Assembly: GCF_018332715.1 (NCBI RefSeq)
Contig: NZ_BOQP01000053.1
Coordinates: forward strand, 1 to 64,000
From: Winogradskya consettensis
GTDB taxonomy: Bacteria > Actinomycetota > Actinomycetes > Mycobacteriales > Micromonosporaceae
Direction of reading: 5' to 3'
DNA: 64,000 bases
Below are positions 40,672 through 49,340 of the stretch, piece by piece. Position 1 is the stretch's first letter. Every line of letters begins with the position of its first letter. The notes beneath the pieces are model-generated. The model had not been told where the DNA came from. It did not search any database and saw only the letters and a program-made list of their open reading frames with translations. Position numbers and translations under genes: made by a program.

Positions 40672-41707
40672 AGTCGGCCAGCTTCCTGCGGATCTCTTCC
40701 GGGGTCATCGCGAGGTGTTCGAGGATCGTGTAGCGGTCCGGGCGGGTGCGGGGGGCGAACTCGACGATCTGGACGAACTGCTCCACGTTCAGGCCGACGT
40801 CGGCCGGGGTGCGGGGCAGTTGGTGGCGGGCGAGGCAGTTCGACATCTCGCCGAAGCGGCGTTCGTCGCCGCGCAGGAAGGTGCAGAACAGCGCGCCCAT
40901 GCCGGCCAGTTCGCCGTGGGAGGCCGTGTCGGGGAACAGCGAGTCCGTGGCGTGCATGATCTCGTGGCAGCCACCGCTGGAGGGGCGGCTGCTGCCGCAG
41001 ACCGCCATGGCGAGGCCGCTGGAGATCAGGGCTTCGGCGAGCACCGTCACGAACGCGTCGTCGGTCATGTCACCGGGCATGTTGAGGACCGCTTCAGCGC
41101 CCATCCGGGCCAGGGACGCGGCGAGGCCGTCGACGGGTTCGCCGCGGACCTCGCGGGCGAGCTCCCAGTCGGCGAGGGCGCTGATGTTGCTGATCACGTC
41201 GCCGATGCCGGAGCGGTTGATGCGTTCCGGGCCGTTCTCGACGAAGTCCAGGTCGACGATGACGGCGATCGGGATGTGTACGCCGTACGACCCCTTGATG
41301 CCGTCGTTGACCAGGCTCGCGACCGGGGACGCGACGCCGTCGTTGGCCAGGCTCGTGGCGACCGAGACCATGGGCAGCGCGTACCGGGTGGCGGCGTACT
41401 TGGCGGTGTCGACCGTTTTGCCGCCACCGATGGCCACCACCGCGTCGTACGAGCGGGCGCGCAGTTTCGCGCCCAGTTCGATCGCCGCGTCGAGGGTGCC
41501 GCCGATGGTCGTGTAGACGTCGGCGGACTTGAGTGACGGGCGGATCAGCTCCGCGATCTTCTCGCCCTGGCCGGGGCCGACGACCACGGCCACGTCGCCG
41601 CCGGCGGAGATCCGGCCGTCGGCGAGGATCGCGCCCAGGTCGCTGACGGCGCCCCGGCGGACGTCGATGTGCAGCGGCGTCTGGACGCTACGGGCTAGTA
41701 GCGGCAT
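40646..41707 (-). CDS. Iron-containing ADH family, glycerol-1-phosphate dehydrogenase-like
   Basis: 353 residues. Gly-rich NAD loop VAIGGGKTVDTAKYAATRYA followed by PMVSVATSLANDGVASPVAS, which matches the sn-glycerol-1-phosphate dehydrogenase/AraM branch (TSASHDGIASP in archaeal EgsA). Metal ligands are in TDDAFVTVL, SGGCHEIMHATDS and TASHGELAGMG. G1P dehydrogenases reduce dihydroxyacetone phosphate to the archaeal-type glycerol phosphate. It overlaps both neighbours (13 bp upstream, 26 bp downstream), and is thus tied to the nucleotidyltransferase and CDP-transferase. Related enzymes reduce other polyol or phosphonate aldehydes, so the substrate is an inference. Confidence 0.88.
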   Translation of the reverse strand: MPLLARSVQTPLHIDVRRGAVSDLGAILADGRISAGGDVAVVVGPGQGEKIAELIRPSLKSADVYTTIGGTLDAAIELGAKLRARSYDAVVAIGGGKTVDTAKYAATRYALPMVSVATSLANDGVASPVASLVNDGIKGSYGVHIPIAVIVDLDFVENGPERINRSGIGDVISNISALADWELAREVRGEPVDGLAASLARMGAEAVLNMPGDMTDDAFVTVLAEALISSGLAMAVCGSSRPSSGGCHEIMHATDSLFPDTASHGELAGMGALFCTFLRGDERRFGEMSNCLARHQLPRTPADVGLNVEQFVQIVEFAPRTRPDRYTILEHLAMTPEEIRRKLADYVDAVAKR

Positions 41708-42426
41708 GCGATTTCCCGCGCCTTGGCGAGGTCGTCGTGGTTGTCCACCTCGACCCAGGGGATGTCGCCGATCGTCGCGGCGCGGATCTCTCCGCCGCGG
41801 TTGGCGAATTCCTGGTAGCCGTCTTCGTAGTACAGGTCGGGGTTCTTCTCCCAGGTGGCCTTGAGACAGTCGGCCAGCTCGGCGGCGGCTTCGGCCTCGA
41901 TGACCGTGGCGCCGATGTACTCGCCGAACGCGTCCGCGGGATCCATGATCTTCGTGATCTTCGTGAGCCGTCCATCTTCCGAGAAGATCGTTTTCATCTC
42001 CTCGTCAGCAAGCTTCTTCACATTGTCAACAGCGAGAAGAATGCCCGGGCCACGGCTGGCGAGGAGGGTCTGCTCGACACTGACGGGGTGCACGGTGTCA
42101 CCGTTCACCAGCAGCGCGCCCTGCGCGAAACGGTCACGCGCGAGCCAGAGCGAGTAGGCGTTGTTCCACTCCTCGGCCTTGTCGTTGTGGACCAGGGTGA
42201 TCTTCACGCCGTACTTCTGCTCGAACGCGTCCTTGCGCTCCTCGACCGCGCTCGCGCAGTAGCCGACGACGATCGTCACGTCGGTCAGCCCGGCGGCGGC
42301 CAGGTTGCGCAGGGAGATGTCCATGATCGTGGTCTCCCCGTCCACGGGGACGAGCGCCTTCGGCAGCGTGTCGGTGTAGGGACGCAGCCTGCGTCCGGCG
42401 CCGGCGGCGAGTACCAGACCGATCAT
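41695..42426 (-). CDS. Nucleotidyltransferase (phosphocholine cytidylyltransferase-like)
   Basis: 243 residues. IGLVLAAGAGRRLRPYTDTLPK is the NTP-binding loop of the sugar-phosphate nucleotidyltransferase fold; metal-binding Asp residues are in LLVNGDTVHPV and WVEVDNHDDL. The closest functional type I recognise is the LicC/phosphocholine or inositol-phosphate cytidylyltransferase group, which makes CDP-alcohols. That fits the CDP-alcohol transferase at the end of the operon. First gene; its stop overlaps the dehydrogenase start by 13 bp. No clear ribosome binding site was needed for the downstream genes. Confidence 0.9.
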   Translation of the reverse strand: MIGLVLAAGAGRRLRPYTDTLPKALVPVDGETTIMDISLRNLAAAGLTDVTIVVGYCASAVEERKDAFEQKYGVKITLVHNDKAEEWNNAYSLWLARDRFAQGALLVNGDTVHPVSVEQTLLASRGPGILLAVDNVKKLADEEMKTIFSEDGRLTKITKIMDPADAFGEYIGATVIEAEAAAELADCLKATWEKNPDLYYEDGYQEFANRGGEIRAATIGDIPWVEVDNHDDLAKAREIACRY

Positions 42427-42481
42427 GGGGTGGTTCCTTCCGAAGTTCGAGGGGGGTGCCAGCAGAGGATAGTCGGTGCTC

Positions 42482-42931
42482 TCACGTCCCGAGACCGTGC
42501 AGGACCGCGAAGCCGTCCTCCGCGAGCTGACGGATCATGCCGTCGTTGATGTGGGCGCTCTCGTCCAGCACGTCGAGTTCATTGTCGGCGAGCCAGCGGA
42601 ACTCCGTGTGTTTACCCACTTCGAGCTGTGGGCGCGCGAGATCGCCGTCCACGCGTACCAAAAAGTCTGTTTCCCAGCGCTCGAAGCCGTCCTCGCCGGT
42701 GTATCGGTAGTCACCGACGGTGGCGAGCACCTCGGCGAGATGCCAGCCGGTCTCCTCGTGGATCTCCCGGGCGAGCGCCTCGGCGACCGTTTCGCCCGGT
42801 TCGAGGTGGCCGCCCACGACATCCCAGGAATTCGGGAAAAGCTTCCGTTGGGCCGATCGCTTCTGGAAGAAAATACGGTTGTCCGCGCCTACGACGAGAG
42901 CGGCAGCGACACGTAGCGGTTCCTGGGACAC
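42482..42931 (-). CDS. NUDIX hydrolase
   Basis: 149 residues. The Nudix box is complete: GGHLEPGETVAEALAREI then HEETGW. N-terminal RVAAALVVGADNRIFFQKRS is typical of MutT-like pyrophosphohydrolases. GTG 42929-42931 is favoured over the 43009 frame start because TATCAT (42939-42944) lies 7 nt upstream, a leaderless arrangement, and because a longer form would overlap the divergent aminotransferase gene. Substrate unknown; it may clean nucleotide-sugar or CDP-type compounds linked to the adjacent operon. Confidence 0.9.
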   Translation of the reverse strand: MSQEPLRVAAALVVGADNRIFFQKRSAQRKLFPNSWDVVGGHLEPGETVAEALAREIHEETGWHLAEVLATVGDYRYTGEDGFERWETDFLVRVDGDLARPQLEVGKHTEFRWLADNELDVLDESAHINDGMIRQLAEDGFAVLHGLGT

Positions 42932-42969
42932 GATTAAAATGATATAGAGCCTGCTCGTAAGCTGAGGGT

Positions 42970-44064
42970 ATGACCGCTGAGCAGCTGATCTCATTCGCAC
43001 GAGGCGCACCGTCGCTCGACATCATCGACGTGGCCGGCCTGAAGGCCGCCGCCGCGCGGGCCTTCGACGCCGATCCGGCCGGGATGACGGCCTACGGCAC
43101 CTCCGTCGGCTACCTGCCGCTGCGAAAGTGGATCGCGGACAAGCACGGCGTCTCGCCCGACCAGGTCATCGTCACGAACGGCTCGCTGCAGGCGGATGCC
43201 TTCTTCTTCAACCACCTGGTGAAGCCCGGCGATGACGTGATCGTCGAGAAGCCCACCTACGACCGCACCCTGCTGAGCCTGCAGAACCTCGACGGCAAGG
43301 TGCACCAGGTGACGCTCGAGTCCGACGGCATCGATGTCGAGGAGCTGCGCGGGCTCCTGAAGTCCGGCGTACGCCCCAAGTTCGCCCACATCATCCCGAA
43401 CTACCAGAACCCCGCAGGCATCACGCTCTCGCTGGAGAAGCGCCGGGCCCTGCTGGAGCTGGCCGCGGAGTACGAGTTCCTGATCTTCGAGGACGACCCG
43501 TACGTCGACATCCGGTTCCGGGGCGAGGCGCTGCCCTCCATGCTCTCGATGGACACGAACAGCCTGGTCGTGCACGCGTCGAGCTTCACCAAGACGGTCT
43601 GCCCCGGCGTGCGGGTCGGCTATCTGGTCGGTCCGGCGGCGTTCATCGACGCGGTCGCCAAGAAGGCCACCAACCTCTACATCTCGCCCGGCATGGTCTC
43701 CGAGGCGATCGTGCATCAGTTCTGCGTCTCCGGTGACATCGACCGCTCGGTCCAGACCGTGAGCGCGGCCCTGGGCGAGCGCGCGCGGGTGCTGGCGGAG
43801 TCTCTGCGCAAGCACATCCCCGGCGCTACCTTCACGGAGCCCGACGGCGGCTACTTCCTCTGGGTCGACCTGCCCGACGACGTCGACGTGGACAAGCTCT
43901 TCCTCGCCGGCATGAAGAAGGGCGTCGCGATCGTCAAGGGCACCGACTTCCTGCTCGAGGGCGGTCAGAGCTCGGTGCGGCTCGCGTTCTCCGCGGTGAC
44001 CGTCGACCAGATCGACGAGGGTGTCCGCCGGATCGCCGAAGCCATCGCCGAACTCAAGGCGTAA
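42970..44064 (+). CDS. PLP-dependent aminotransferase class I/II
   Basis: 364 residues. The fold-type I aminotransferase motifs are present: YGTSVGYLPLRKWIADKHGV, VIVTNGSLQADAFFFNHLV, HIIPNYQNPAGITLS, IFEDDPYVDIRF, and the PLP lysine in HASSFTKTVCPGVRVGY. The pattern is that of the 2-aminoadipate/aromatic (LysN, MocR-type) subgroup, without an N-terminal GntR domain. TAAGCT (42958-42963) lies 6 nt before the ATG. Divergent from NUDIX with 38 bp between starts. Two hairpins follow its stop. Confidence 0.92.
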   Translation: MTAEQLISFARGAPSLDIIDVAGLKAAAARAFDADPAGMTAYGTSVGYLPLRKWIADKHGVSPDQVIVTNGSLQADAFFFNHLVKPGDDVIVEKPTYDRTLLSLQNLDGKVHQVTLESDGIDVEELRGLLKSGVRPKFAHIIPNYQNPAGITLSLEKRRALLELAAEYEFLIFEDDPYVDIRFRGEALPSMLSMDTNSLVVHASSFTKTVCPGVRVGYLVGPAAFIDAVAKKATNLYISPGMVSEAIVHQFCVSGDIDRSVQTVSAALGERARVLAESLRKHIPGATFTEPDGGYFLWVDLPDDVDVDKLFLAGMKKGVAIVKGTDFLLEGGQSSVRLAFSAVTVDQIDEGVRRIAEAIAELKA

Positions 44065-44071
44065 CCGGCCC

Positions 44072-44134
44072 GTCTGTCGGGTTTCCGACAGACAGCGCTT
44101 CCCGCCGGTTCCGGGTTTCCCCCGGGACCGGCGG
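44072..44134 (+). terminator. Two consecutive hairpins after the aminotransferase gene
   Basis: GTCTGTCGG / CCGACAGAC (44072-44093) with loop GTTT, then CCGCCGGT-T-CCGGG / CCCGG-G-ACCGGCGG (44102-44134). Both loops contain GTTT. The rest of 44135-44383 holds no gene I can support; it is GC-rich with short inverted repeats, ending in the ribosome binding site of the CorA gene. Confidence 0.65.
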
Positions 44135-44383
44135 ACAGCTCACAATGCTTGCGGCGTCAGGCTGCATGATCATGCGGATTGGCGCGTTGACACCCACCCC
44201 GCCCCCTGGCGCCGGGTGGGCCGTGCCCGCACCCTTCACCCCCCGAAATGCGGCCGGCCCGCCCGGCGCCCCCCCGCAACCGGCAGCGGACCGCCAGCCC
44301 GTCCACAGGCAACATTGCGGGCGTAACCTCGTGCGGGACCCGCCACCTCGGCCGGAACCGCAGCACCCCTGGGGGAGGCAGTC

Positions 44384-45532
44384 ATGAGCGAAGACAGCGT
44401 GCGCCGGAGCCGGCAGGCCGGCGTCAACAGGTCCTTGTCACGAGCGTGGACCGCCCCCGTCCGGGCGATGAACCGCTTCCTCGGCACGGTGGACGGCCAG
44501 CCCCCGGCCCCGGCCTCGGGCGAGAAATTCCAGGGCAGCTCGGTTGTCGACTGCGGTGTGTACGTCGAGGGCAAGCGCGAGCCCGGCGAGTTCAGCCCCG
44601 ACGAGGCGCTGGCCGAGGCGTGCAGCCGCGACAACGCGTTCGTCTGGCTCGGCCTGCACGAGCCGACCCAGGAGGAGATGTCCTCGATCGCCCGCACGTA
44701 CGGCCTGCACGAGCTGGCCGTCGAGGACTCCGTGAAGGCGGAGCAGCGGCCCAAGCTGGAGCAGTTCGGCACGGTGCACTTCCTCGTGCTGCGGACAGCC
44801 CGTTACGTGCCGCACGGCGAGCTGACCGAGACCTCGCAGATCGTCGAGACCGGCCAGATGATGATCTTCGTCGGCGAGCAGTTCGTGATCACGGTGCGGC
44901 ACGGCGATGCCACGAAGCTCGCTCCGGTCCGCGCCGACATGGAAGCCCGTGGTGATCTGCTCGCGCAGGGTCCGTGGGCCGTCGCGTACGCCGTGACCGA
45001 CCGGATCGTGGACGCGTACATCGAGGTGGCCGACCAGGTCGAAGCGGATCTGGACATCATCGAGGAGGGCGCGTTCTCCCGGGACCGGGGCAGCCCGGTG
45101 CAGGCGATCTACCAGATGAAGCGCGAGATCGTGGAGTTCCGTCGCGCGGTGGTGCCGCTGCAGCGCCCGCTCGCCACGATCACCGCGCCGCAGAGCCGGC
45201 TCGTGCCCAAGGAGATCCGGCGTTACTTCCGGGACGTGCAGGACCATCTGACGCGTACGGTCGAGCAGGTCTCGTCGTACGACGACCTCCTGAACTCGAT
45301 CCTGCAGGCGCGCCTGGCGCAGGTGACCGTCGACCAGAACAACGACATGCGCAAGATCGCCGCGTGGGCCGGCATCTCGGCCTGGTGGACGGCGGTCGCC
45401 GGGGTCTACGGCATGAACTTCCTGCACATGCCGGAAACCCAGTGGCAGTACGGCTACCCGGTGGTGATCACGGTCATCGTCGGAGTGTCCGTGCTGCTCT
45501 ACCGTGCTTTCCGTCGCAACGGGTGGCTGTAA
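44384..45532 (+). CDS. corA: CorA-family magnesium/cobalt transporter
   Basis: 382 residues. A large cytoplasmic domain (about 50-310) ends in the long helix before two C-terminal membrane helices (about 320-345 and 355-375). The pore signature YGMNFLHMPE follows the first helix. CorA pentamers conduct Mg2+ and Co2+ into the cell. The N-terminal 50 residues are basic and probably disordered. GGGGGAGG lies 5 nt before the ATG. Confidence 0.93.
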   Translation: MSEDSVRRSRQAGVNRSLSRAWTAPVRAMNRFLGTVDGQPPAPASGEKFQGSSVVDCGVYVEGKREPGEFSPDEALAEACSRDNAFVWLGLHEPTQEEMSSIARTYGLHELAVEDSVKAEQRPKLEQFGTVHFLVLRTARYVPHGELTETSQIVETGQMMIFVGEQFVITVRHGDATKLAPVRADMEARGDLLAQGPWAVAYAVTDRIVDAYIEVADQVEADLDIIEEGAFSRDRGSPVQAIYQMKREIVEFRRAVVPLQRPLATITAPQSRLVPKEIRRYFRDVQDHLTRTVEQVSSYDDLLNSILQARLAQVTVDQNNDMRKIAAWAGISAWWTAVAGVYGMNFLHMPETQWQYGYPVVITVIVGVSVLLYRAFRRNGWL

Positions 45533-45598
45533 CCCTGCCCCCCACGCGGGGCCGCTGACCTTTACAGTGGCGGTTGTCGAACCGGGGAGGGAAGTCGC

Positions 45599-47062
45599 GT
45601 GCCGTCTCGGCAGGATCAGCTGCACTCGTACCAGTACTCGCAGCAGCGGGTGGTGGCTGCGCTGGTTTCCCACGATCCCGACCCGCACCGCTCACCGCTG
45701 CGCCGGGCCGGGGCAACCGTGCTGGTCAGCGTCGTCGTCGCGGCGCTCGCGGTCGGTGGCGCCGCCGTCTACGGCCTGATCACGGGCAACAGCTCGGTGA
45801 AGCCGCGGGACGACTCGGTTGTCTTCCTCGAGAAGGACACCGGCGCGCGCTACGTCTATCTGAAGTCCGACGACAAGATGCACCCGGTGCTCAACTACAC
45901 GTCGGCGCTGCTCATCGCGAACGCCCAGGAGCCCTCGATGAAGAGCGCCTCCCGGAACAGCCTCGCCGAGGTGCCGCTGGGCGACCCGCTCGGCATCCCG
46001 AACGCGCCCGACACGCTGCCCGCGGCCAAGGACGGGCTGCTGCCCGCGATCTGGACGGTGTGCTCGCAGATCCCCGACGGTTCCGGGCCCAAGAGCGTGG
46101 TGTCGCTCGGCGAGTCGATCAGCGACGGCACGCTGCTGCCGGTCCCGCGCGCCGACACCCCGGCCGCCGAGCTGCGCGGCCTGCTGGTCAGCGACCCATC
46201 CGACCGTACGTTCCTGGTCTATGGCAACAAACGCTTCCTGATCCCGGCCAACCGCCTGGAGCAGACGCGGGTGCGTTTCGGGTGGAACCAGGAGCCCCTC
46301 AAGGTCGCCCCGGCCTGGGTGAACGCGATTCCGCTCGGCCCCGACCTCGCCGCACCCTCGATCGACGGCTTCGGCGACGACTCCGAGGTGGCCCCCGGCT
46401 ACCAGGTGGGCCAGGTCCTGCTCGTGAAGGGTGACAACGGCTCGCCCGACCAGTGGGGCGTCGTGCTCAAGGACGGCATCGCCGACCTCACCGACGTGCA
46501 GGCCCGGCTGCTGCGTGCCGAGCCCGACTTCCTCGGGCAGAAGGAACTGGACATCACGCTGTACGGCAGCCTGGCCAACAAGGCCCGGTCGAAGACGCAG
46601 CTGGTCACCCAGGCCAACGCCGATGGGGTGCCGCCCTCGGTGCCGGTGTTGCTCAACGGCCCGGAAAGCGTCTGCGCCACGTACAACGCCAGCAACAACG
46701 GGGCTGTCAGCATCCGTATCGGCCCCACCGTGCCGGTCGGCACTGCTGTCGTCGGCTCCACGACGACACAGGGCGACGTACAGGCCGATCAGGTGAAGGT
46801 GCCGCGCGGCAAGGGCGCGCTCGTGGTCTCCACGGCCTCCCCGACCGCCCCGGCGACCATCGGCACGGTCAGTGTGATTACCGACACCGGTCGCAGCTAT
46901 CCACTCGCCAGCCGCGATCTGCTGTCCCGCCTCGGTTACGCCGGTGTCACGCCGGCGGCCATCCCGACCCAGCTCGTCGGGCTGCTGCCGGTCGGCCCCG
47001 CCCTGGATCCGGAGCGGGCCCGGCAGGCGATCACCACCGTCGAGGACAAGCCCACTAACTAA
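45599..47062 (+). CDS. eccB: Type VII secretion protein EccB
   Basis: 487 residues. MPSRQDQLHSYQYSQQRVVA followed by LVSHDPDPHRSPLRRAG is the conserved cytoplasmic start of EccB; one membrane helix lies at about 42-66, and the rest is the periplasmic domain with R1-R4-like repeats. EccB is part of the ESX membrane complex and has ATPase activity. No eccC, eccD, mycP or EsxA/B gene lies within several kilobases here, so it stands alone or at the edge of an ESX locus split by rearrangement. GGGGAGGG precedes GTG 45599. A convergent hairpin follows. Confidence 0.93.
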   Translation: MPSRQDQLHSYQYSQQRVVAALVSHDPDPHRSPLRRAGATVLVSVVVAALAVGGAAVYGLITGNSSVKPRDDSVVFLEKDTGARYVYLKSDDKMHPVLNYTSALLIANAQEPSMKSASRNSLAEVPLGDPLGIPNAPDTLPAAKDGLLPAIWTVCSQIPDGSGPKSVVSLGESISDGTLLPVPRADTPAAELRGLLVSDPSDRTFLVYGNKRFLIPANRLEQTRVRFGWNQEPLKVAPAWVNAIPLGPDLAAPSIDGFGDDSEVAPGYQVGQVLLVKGDNGSPDQWGVVLKDGIADLTDVQARLLRAEPDFLGQKELDITLYGSLANKARSKTQLVTQANADGVPPSVPVLLNGPESVCATYNASNNGAVSIRIGPTVPVGTAVVGSTTTQGDVQADQVKVPRGKGALVVSTASPTAPATIGTVSVITDTGRSYPLASRDLLSRLGYAGVTPAAIPTQLVGLLPVGPALDPERARQAITTVEDKPTN

Positions 47063-47099
47063 GCAGCGGCCGGGCCCTCGAAAGGGTCGGCCGCCGCTT
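47061..47099. terminator. Bidirectional terminator between eccB and the opposing gene
   Basis: AAGC-GCGGCCG-CCCT / AGGG-CGGCCGC-GCTT with small bulges around CGAA; lies 50 bp into the gap between the convergent genes. Confidence 0.75.
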
Positions 47100-47111
47100 G
47101 GTCGCTGCTGG

Positions 47112-47723
47112 TCAGATCTTGTTGACCGGAGGAATGACCGGCTCGGTCTTGCCGACCGGCGTCGTGAAGCCCGACGGTCCCGCGAGATCGGCCGGCTCGA
47201 ACGCCGAGTCGTCCGCCCCGACCTCGGCCGGGTTCACCGGGCCACTGGGGTCGTACTCGTCCCACTGCGCGTTGCGACGCTTGCGGACGAAGTAGGCACC
47301 GGCCGCACCAACCGCGGCGCCGGCCAGCGCGAGACCCACGAGCTTGCGGCCCGTACCACTCTGCTTGCGGCCGATCGCCTTGTTGGCCCGCTTCTCGAGC
47401 TTCTTGGCGTTCTTCTTGTTGGCCTTGACCGCCTTCTTGCTGGTCACGGCCGACTTCTTACCCACCTGCTTGGCGTTCTCGCTCGCCGCCGCGACCAGCG
47501 GGGCCAGCGTCGCTACAGCGCTTCCCCAACCGCTGGAGGCAGCGCCCACCGCGCGGTCGGTCGCGGGCTGAACCCGGTCACGAGCTGCGGAGATCTTCGG
47601 CCCGACGGTTGCGCTGGTCTCCTGGGCGGCGAGCGAAGCCGCGCGCCTGAAGTGGTCAACGCTCTGTCCGAGCTCGTTCTTCATCTTGGCGTTGCGGTTC
47701 TTCCGTCGCATCGATGCGAACAC
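47112..47723 (-). CDS. Lys/Ala-rich protein with one membrane helix
   Basis: About 203 residues, not recognised as a named family. An N-terminal amphipathic part (LGQSVDHFRRAASLAAQE) is followed by a Lys/Ala-rich helical region (about 95-140, KKAVKANKKNAKKLEKRANK), one membrane helix (about 148-165, LVGLALAGAAVGAAGAYF), and an acidic Pro-rich tail. The form is like cell-envelope or DNA-associated small proteins of actinomycetes. GTG 47721-47723 has AGGAGG 9 nt upstream. Divergent from the cyclophilin gene. Confidence 0.65.
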   Translation of the reverse strand: MFASMRRKNRNAKMKNELGQSVDHFRRAASLAAQETSATVGPKISAARDRVQPATDRAVGAASSGWGSAVATLAPLVAAASENAKQVGKKSAVTSKKAVKANKKNAKKLEKRANKAIGRKQSGTGRKLVGLALAGAAVGAAGAYFVRKRRNAQWDEYDPSGPVNPAEVGADDSAFEPADLAGPSGFTTPVGKTEPVIPPVNKI

Positions 47724-47884
47724 CAGTGCCCACCTCCTGAGGTATCTCCCACGACCATGCTGCCCTCTTGGGTACCCCCGCGTAGCCGGTTCAGACACAT
47801 GGGGGAGGATCCGAACTGCAAAGAACTGTCCTGCGCCGGTCGTAATCTCGCGAACCGGCGACCGCGACACCGATAGGAGTACCC

Positions 47885-48409
47885 GTGGCTGAGACGCTTT
47901 ACGCCACCCTGCACACCAACCACGGACCGATCCGGCTGCAGCTCTTCCCGGACCACGCGCCGGCGACCGTGCGCAACTTCGTGGAGCTCGCGGAGGGGAC
48001 CAAGGACTACGTCGACCCGCGGACCGGCCAGAAGGGCAGCGGCCCGTACTACGACGGGACCATCTCCCACCGGGTCATCGCGAACTTCATGGTCCAGATG
48101 GGCGACCCGACCGGCACCGGCCGCGGCGGCCCGGGCTTCCAGTTCGCCGACGAGTTCCACCCGGAGCTCCAGTTCGACCGCCCCTACCTGCTCGCGATGG
48201 CGAACGCCGGGCCGGGCACCAACGGCTCGCAGTTCTTCATCACGGTCGGCCCGACCCCGCACCTCAACCGCCGGCACACGATCTTCGGCCAGGTCGCCGA
48301 CGAGCAGTCCTCCAAGGTTGTCGACTCCATCGCGACCACCCCGACCGGCCCCGGCGACAAGCCCCGCGAGGACGTCGTCATCGAGCGCGTCGAGATCGAG
48401 CGCGCGTAA
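47885..48409 (+). CDS. Cyclophilin-type peptidyl-prolyl cis-trans isomerase
   Basis: 174 residues. The active-site set is present: YDGTISHRVIANFMVQMGDP, the FQF strand and NGSQFFITVGPTPHLNRRHT with IFGQV. Cytoplasmic (no signal peptide). It speeds proline isomerisation in folding. AGGAGT lies 4 nt before GTG 47885. The rhomboid gene follows in the same direction after a 31-bp gap. Confidence 0.95.
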   Translation: MAETLYATLHTNHGPIRLQLFPDHAPATVRNFVELAEGTKDYVDPRTGQKGSGPYYDGTISHRVIANFMVQMGDPTGTGRGGPGFQFADEFHPELQFDRPYLLAMANAGPGTNGSQFFITVGPTPHLNRRHTIFGQVADEQSSKVVDSIATTPTGPGDKPREDVVIERVEIERA

Positions 48410-48440
48410 GGGATTTTCACCCTCCGGGTAGCCTTGAGAC

Positions 48441-49340
48441 ATGAGTGAGTCCCCGGTGACGGCGCCCGTCTGCTATCGGCATCCGTCCAAGGAGACTTAC
48501 ATCCGGTGCACCCGCTGCGAGCGGCCCATCTGCCCGGATTGCATGAACGAGGCTTCGGTCGGCCATCAGTGCCCTGAGTGCGTCGCCCAGGGGCGGCGCA
48601 CTCAGCGGACGGCCCGCACCGCGTTCGGTGGCAGCCTGGCCGGTCGCGCCGGGATCGCCACCAAATCACTGATCGGCGTCAACGTGCTGGTCATGGTCAT
48701 CTCGATCCTCTCCTCCGGCAGCGCCAACGCGGTCGCGGGCGGTGGGCTCGGTGGCCTGCTCGGCGGCAGCACCCCGCTCACCGACTGGGGCTCGGTCGTG
48801 AGCTACACCACGGTCGGCGAGATGGGCATCTCCGGCAACGGCGAGTGGTGGCGGCTGTTCACCGCGATGTTCCTGCACTACGGCGTCATCCACCTACTGC
48901 TGAACATGTACGCGCTGTGGATCCTCGGCCGGGACATCGAGGGCACACTCGGCCCGCTGCGCTTCACCGGCCTCTACCTGCTGGCCGGCTTTGGCGGCAA
49001 CGTGGCGGCCTATCTCTTCACCGGTCCCAACACGCCGACCGCCGGTGCGTCGACTGCGGTCTTCGGCCTGATGGCGGCCATGCTGGTGCTGCTCAAACGG
49101 CTCAACCTGAGCATCGCCCCGATCCTGCCGGTGATCGTGATCAATGTCATCTTCACGTTGACGGTCAGCAACATCTCGATCCCCGGCCACCTCGGCGGGC
49201 TGGCCACCGGCTTCCTGGCCGCGATCGCGATCGCCTATGCGCCGCGGGACAAACGCAACCTCGTCCAGGGTCTCGGGCTCGGCGCGATCTTCCTGGTGCT
49301 CGTCGTGCTCGCGGTGGTCAGGACGATGTCTCTGCCGTAG
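48441..49340 (+). CDS. Rhomboid intramembrane serine protease with N-terminal zinc-finger
   Basis: 299 residues. A B-box-like metal site at about 11-50 (CYRHPSKETYIRCTRCERPI, CPDCMNEASVGHQCPEC) precedes six membrane helices. The rhomboid catalytic Ser is in TAGASTAVFGL and the His in IPGHLGGLATG. The zinc-finger plus rhomboid layout is common in actinobacteria; substrates are unknown. GAGACATG-like spacing gives ATG 48441. The 3' end overlaps the opposing PH-domain gene by 23 bp. Confidence 0.93.
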   Translation: MSESPVTAPVCYRHPSKETYIRCTRCERPICPDCMNEASVGHQCPECVAQGRRTQRTARTAFGGSLAGRAGIATKSLIGVNVLVMVISILSSGSANAVAGGGLGGLLGGSTPLTDWGSVVSYTTVGEMGISGNGEWWRLFTAMFLHYGVIHLLLNMYALWILGRDIEGTLGPLRFTGLYLLAGFGGNVAAYLFTGPNTPTAGASTAVFGLMAAMLVLLKRLNLSIAPILPVIVINVIFTLTVSNISIPGHLGGLATGFLAAIAIAYAPRDKRNLVQGLGLGAIFLVLVVLAVVRTMSLP

